From DATAWZ01 sp036266975 (GTDB taxonomy: Bacteria > Actinomycetota > Thermoleophilia > Solirubrobacterales > Solirubrobacteraceae), in NCBI GenBank assembly GCA_036266975.1, contig DATAWZ010000194.1, positions 1 to 16,398 on the forward strand: a DNA stretch of 16,398 bases, given 5' to 3'. This document shows, in pieces, positions 14,544 through 16,398 of this stretch. Numbering within the stretch: the first letter of the stretch is position 1; each line of letters starts with the position of its first letter. The notes beneath the pieces are model-generated. The model was not told the origin of the DNA. It did not search any database and worked only from the letters and a program-made list of their open reading frames with translations. The position numbers were made by a program, and so were the translations under genes.

Positions 14544-14783
14544 ATGCCCACAGCGGACGAGCTGAAGCGGCGCATCGAGGAGGCGATCCCGGGCGCGCAG
14601 GCGCAGGTGCAGGACACGACCGGCACCGGCGACCACTTCCAGGCCACGATCGTCGCCAAGGCCTTCGCGGGCAGGAGCCGCATCGAGCAGCACCGCCTCG
14701 TGTACGGGGTGTTCGGCGCGGAGATCGGCGGCCCGATCCACGCGCTCTCTCTGAAGACCGTGACTCCCGGAGGTCCCTCATGA
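14544..14783 (+). CDS. BolA family protein
   Basis: A 79-residue BolA-like protein. Features include the N-terminal helix ELKRRIEEAIPGA, GDHFQATIVAKAFAGRSRIE and the helix-turn QHRLVYGVFGAEIGGPIHAL with the conserved His near the C-terminus (IHALSLKT). BolA proteins pair with CGFS monothiol glutaredoxins and share a [2Fe-2S] cluster ligated in part by a BolA histidine. The next gene encodes that partner and overlaps this one by the sequence ATGA, indicating coupled translation. Start ATG 14544 is fixed by the adjacent -10 box. Confidence 0.93.
   Translation: MPTADELKRRIEEAIPGAQAQVQDTTGTGDHFQATIVAKAFAGRSRIEQHRLVYGVFGAEIGGPIHALSLKTVTPGGPS
14769..14774 (+). promoter_or_regulatory. Shine-Dalgarno site of the glutaredoxin gene
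   Basis: GGAGGT lies 5 nt before ATG 14780, inside the end of bolA. It contrasts with the SD-less first genes in this window and sets the start of the glutaredoxin. Confidence 0.8.
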
Positions 14784-15172
14784 CCGAGCCGCAATCCAAT
14801 CCGATCAGCGAGGCGATCCAGCAGGCGATCGCCGAGAACCCGACGATCCTGTTCATGAAGGGCACTCCGCAGCGCCCGGCGTGCGGCTTCTCGGCGCGCA
14901 CGGTGGCGATGCTGCAGGACCTCGGCGTCCCGTTCGCCGCCGTGGACATCCTTCCGGACCCGCGGATCCGCCAAGAGCTCTCGTCCCTGTCGGGCTGGCC
15001 CACCATCCCCCAGCTGTTCGCGAACGGCGAGCTGGTCGGCGGCTGCGACATCGTCACCGAGATGTTCGAGAGCGGCGAGCTGGCCACGCTCTTCGGCGTG
15101 GAGCCCGTCGAGGCTCCCGCGCCCCCGAGCGCGCCGGTGAGCGCCGGGCTGCAGATCGAAGGCTTGCGCTAA
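14780..15172 (+). CDS. grxD: CGFS-type monothiol glutaredoxin (Grx4/GrxD-like)
   Basis: A 130-residue class II glutaredoxin. KGTPQRPACGFSARTVAML contains the CGFS active site (Cys35-Ser38) and the preceding Lys27, which binds glutathione or a surrogate thiol. WPTIPQLF holds the cis-Pro and GGCDIV the second glutathione-contact motif. Such proteins bind and deliver [2Fe-2S] clusters, often as a heterodimer with BolA, rather than reduce disulfides. An extra proline/alanine-rich tail of about 20 residues (EAPAPPSAPVSAG) follows the domain. Actinobacteria generally use mycothiol or other thiols instead of glutathione, so the ligand here is uncertain. It overlaps bolA by 4 nt and ends on CTAA shared with the convergent cyanase gene. 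Confidence 0.93.
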   Translation: MTEPQSNPISEAIQQAIAENPTILFMKGTPQRPACGFSARTVAMLQDLGVPFAAVDILPDPRIRQELSSLSGWPTIPQLFANGELVGGCDIVTEMFESGELATLFGVEPVEAPAPPSAPVSAGLQIEGLR

Positions 15173-15621
15173 GCGACCCACTGGTAGGGAAGGAACTTCC
15201 CGGACATCGTCACGCGCACCCGATCCCCGTCCGGGTGAGGGTCGCGCTCGACGTCGATCGAGAAGTTGATCGCGCTCATGATGCCGTCCCCGAACTCCTC
15301 GTGGATGAGGTCCTTGATCGCCTCGCCGTAGAGGAGGACCACCTCGTGGAAGCGGTAGATGGTCGGGTCGACCGGGACCGGCGAGCCGTGGCCCCGTCGC
15401 TTGACCGGCTCGGTCAGCACCGCAAGCGCCGCCGGCTCGAGCCCGAGCTCGCCGGCCAGCGGAGCGATCGCCCCGGGGGCGAAGGGGTGCTCGCCGTGCA
15501 GCGCAGCCGCGAGCCAGACGGGCGGCACGCCCAGGCGCTCGGCGAGCTGGCGCCGGCTCAGCCCGCGCTCATTTCGGCGAGCCTCGACGAGGGCCAATGC
15601 GTCGGCGGCGGTGACGGTCAT
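15169..15621 (-). CDS. cynS: Cyanate hydratase (cyanase)
   Basis: Catalyses bicarbonate-dependent breakdown of cyanate to ammonia and CO2. At 150 residues it is close to the usual 156. The N-terminal helical domain (LSRRQLAERLGVPPVWLAAAL) has a helix-turn-helix-like fold that does not bind DNA in cyanase. The C-terminal catalytic part is well conserved: PTIYRFHEVVLLYGEAIKDL and LIHEEFGDGIMSAINF. Arg90, Glu93 and Ser116 have the same relative spacing as the E. coli triad Arg96-Glu99-Ser122. Start ATG 15621 is set by an AGGAGGT ribosome site (15633-15627). It is the last gene of a minus-strand operon, 18 nt after the small membrane protein. No cyanate transporter or carbonic anhydrase gene is visible. 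Confidence 0.93.
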   Translation of the reverse strand: MTVTAADALALVEARRNERGLSRRQLAERLGVPPVWLAAALHGEHPFAPGAIAPLAGELGLEPAALAVLTEPVKRRGHGSPVPVDPTIYRFHEVVLLYGEAIKDLIHEEFGDGIMSAINFSIDVERDPHPDGDRVRVTMSGKFLPYQWVA

Positions 15622-15626
15622 CTCAG

Positions 15627-15633
15627 ACCTCCT
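15627..15633 (-). promoter_or_regulatory. Shine-Dalgarno site of cynS
   Basis: AGGAGGT on the minus strand, 5 nt before ATG 15621, is the strongest ribosome site in the window and suggests efficient translation of cyanase within the operon. Confidence 0.85.
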
Positions 15634-15639
15634 ATCGGA

Positions 15640-15783
15640 TCAGGGCGGCGGCGGCTTGGGCTTGCAGCTGTAGTTGGGCGTGCAGTGCCCGGCCTGGCTG
15701 CCGAGCACGACGGCCGCGGTGGTGATCGCGCCCACCAGCACGATCAGAAAGCACACGAGCAGAATCCAGTCGCGCGTCTTCAC
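15640..15783 (-). CDS. 47-aa single-pass membrane protein
   Basis: A very small protein starting at GTG 15783 with MKTRDW, followed by one hydrophobic helix (about residues 7-28, rich in Leu, Val, Ile) and a short tail with two cysteines (HCTPNYSC) ending in KPKPPPP. By the positive-inside rule, the Lys/Arg at the N-terminus would be cytoplasmic and the Cys-containing tail outside. Its start overlaps the stop of the upstream glutaredoxin-like gene as GTGA, and cynS follows, so it is almost certainly in the operon. No family is recognised. The coupling at both ends is the main evidence that it is a real gene. Confidence 0.6.
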   Translation of the reverse strand: MKTRDWILLVCFLIVLVGAITTAAVVLGSQAGHCTPNYSCKPKPPPP

Positions 15784-16034
15784 GGAGAGCCCTCCGCGCG
15801 CCAGCGCAGGTGCGGGACGATCCGGGCGGAATCGCAGATCGGCTCGCCGTCGAGGACGAGAACCGGCACGACCGTCTGGCCGGTGAGGGCCTGAACCTCG
15901 CCGCGCAGCGCGCGGCGCCAGGGCACGCGGATCTGCTGGTAGCCGATCCCCTGACGGCGTAGCTCGCGCGCCACCCGTCCACAGGGGCACAGCCAGTCGC
16001 TTCGCGTGGGGCAACGGTACAGGATCGCGCTCAC
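15780..16034 (-). CDS. Glutaredoxin / GST-N-terminal-like small protein
   Basis: An 84-residue thioredoxin-fold protein. It has a first strand AILYRC, the motif CPCG (Cys16, Cys18) at the start of the first helix, TVVPVLVLDGEP with the cis-Pro (Pro57), and DSARIVPHL for the last helix. This layout is that of glutaredoxins and GST N-terminal domains, but the active site is C-P-C-G instead of CPYC, so its chemistry may differ. Another Cys (Cys8, in YRCPTRSDW) lies nearby. The start GTG 16034 overlaps the stop of the upstream epimerase-like gene and its own stop overlaps the next start (GTGA at both junctions), so translation is coupled along the operon. Confidence 0.75.
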   Translation of the reverse strand: MSAILYRCPTRSDWLCPCGRVARELRRQGIGYQQIRVPWRRALRGEVQALTGQTVVPVLVLDGEPICDSARIVPHLRWRAEGSP

Positions 16035-16398
16035 CGGTCGCCTCGGAGTGTAAGGGCGCCGAGCGTCGCGCCCGCCACGCGCAGCAGCGTGCCAGTCGCC
16101 CGCAGGGCGACCGGCTGCCGGGCGCCCGCGGGGGCCAGCCCGCCCGAGTCGTACTCGCGGTACCAGCCCACGGTCGCCTCGAGCGTGTCCTCGTGCGGGG
16201 AGGGCTCGTAGCCCAGCTCGCGGATCGCCTTGGTGCTGCGATACGCCCACCACTTGCCCATGACCCGCAGCTCGACCGCACTGGCCACCGGTACCCCGGG
16301 CAGCCGCTCCAGCGACCCCGCGAGCGCGAGCGCCGCGGGCAGCGGCAGCTTGACCGCCGGCGCCTGCACGCCGGAGAGCCGCGCGAGGTCGGCGAACA
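16031..16398 (-). CDS. NAD-dependent epimerase/reductase, C-terminal part (5' end outside window)
   Basis: The C-terminal 122 or so residues of an extended-SDR protein; the frame is open to the right edge, so the NAD-binding half is missing. FADLARLSGVQAP, LPLPAALALAGSLERL, KWWAYRSTKAIRELGYEP and LEATVGWYREYDSG match the C-terminal region of the hopanoid-associated HpnA / dihydroflavonol-reductase-like family, where SSxKAxRELGYxP followed by a final amphipathic helix is typical. A tail of about 35 residues rich in Ala and Gly with a possible hydrophobic helix (TLLRVAGATLGALTL) follows the domain. It is the first visible gene of the operon leading to cynS. The substrate is unknown. Confidence 0.75.
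   Translation of the reverse strand, partial: FADLARLSGVQAPAVKLPLPAALALAGSLERLPGVPVASAVELRVMGKWWAYRSTKAIRELGYEPSPHEDTLEATVGWYREYDSGGLAPAGARQPVALRATGTLLRVAGATLGALTLRGDR

Overview
The window is very GC-rich with densely packed genes. The gene content fits an actinobacterium, most likely a Thermoleophilia/Solirubrobacterales-like lineage: a coproheme decarboxylase (HemQ) of the monoderm type, a PimA-like mannosyltransferase domain, an FHA protein with a winged-helix tail, and start codons placed just behind -10 boxes. This placement is inferred from protein families and style, not from a marker gene.

Layout. 1-614 is the 3' end of an ankyrin-repeat gene. 651-5142 (+) is a two-gene unit: B12-dependent methionine synthase (metH) followed 4 nt later by a D-amino-acid-oxidase-like flavoprotein. 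5130-6141 is a gene graveyard on the minus strand: a PIN-domain (VapC-like) pseudogene broken by frameshifts, then the tails of two different IS256-family transposases abutting each other, the second interrupted by a 106-bp insertion that contains an inverted repeat. 6401-7108 (+) is an FHA + winged-helix regulator. 7239-9834 (-) is a 777-aa fusion of a PimA-like GT4 glycosyltransferase with an LPG-synthase/UPF0104 membrane domain, overlapping a GIY-YIG protein. 9963-11304 (+) is hemQ plus an AlkA-type DNA glycosylase. 11304-12432 is a dead IS630-family element inserted in the alkA stop codon. 12433-13030 holds no recognisable gene but does contain a striking 47-bp symmetric hairpin. 13031-13687 (-) is a small SAM-dependent methyltransferase, divergent from a DUF2237 gene (13753-14148). 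14145-15172 is an iron-sulfur cluster group: A-type carrier (-), and divergently BolA and a CGFS monothiol glutaredoxin (+). 15169-16398 (-) is an operon of sugar epimerase/reductase (cut by the window edge), a glutaredoxin-like protein, a 47-aa membrane protein and cyanase.

How it fits together. Housekeeping functions dominate: methionine/one-carbon metabolism, haem, Fe-S delivery, base-excision repair, envelope glycolipid. First genes of transcription units mostly lack a Shine-Dalgarno sequence and have a TANNNT-type -10 box 6-10 nt before the start codon, which suggests leaderless or near-leaderless mRNAs. Genes inside operons (glutaredoxin, cyanase) carry strong AGGAGG-type sites. Convergent genes repeatedly overlap at their stop codons. 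I found no CRISPR array, tRNA, rRNA or intact mobile element. The least ordinary items are the PimA-membrane fusion, the nested decayed insertion sequences, the 47-bp hairpin, two promoter palindromes and the cyanase operon.
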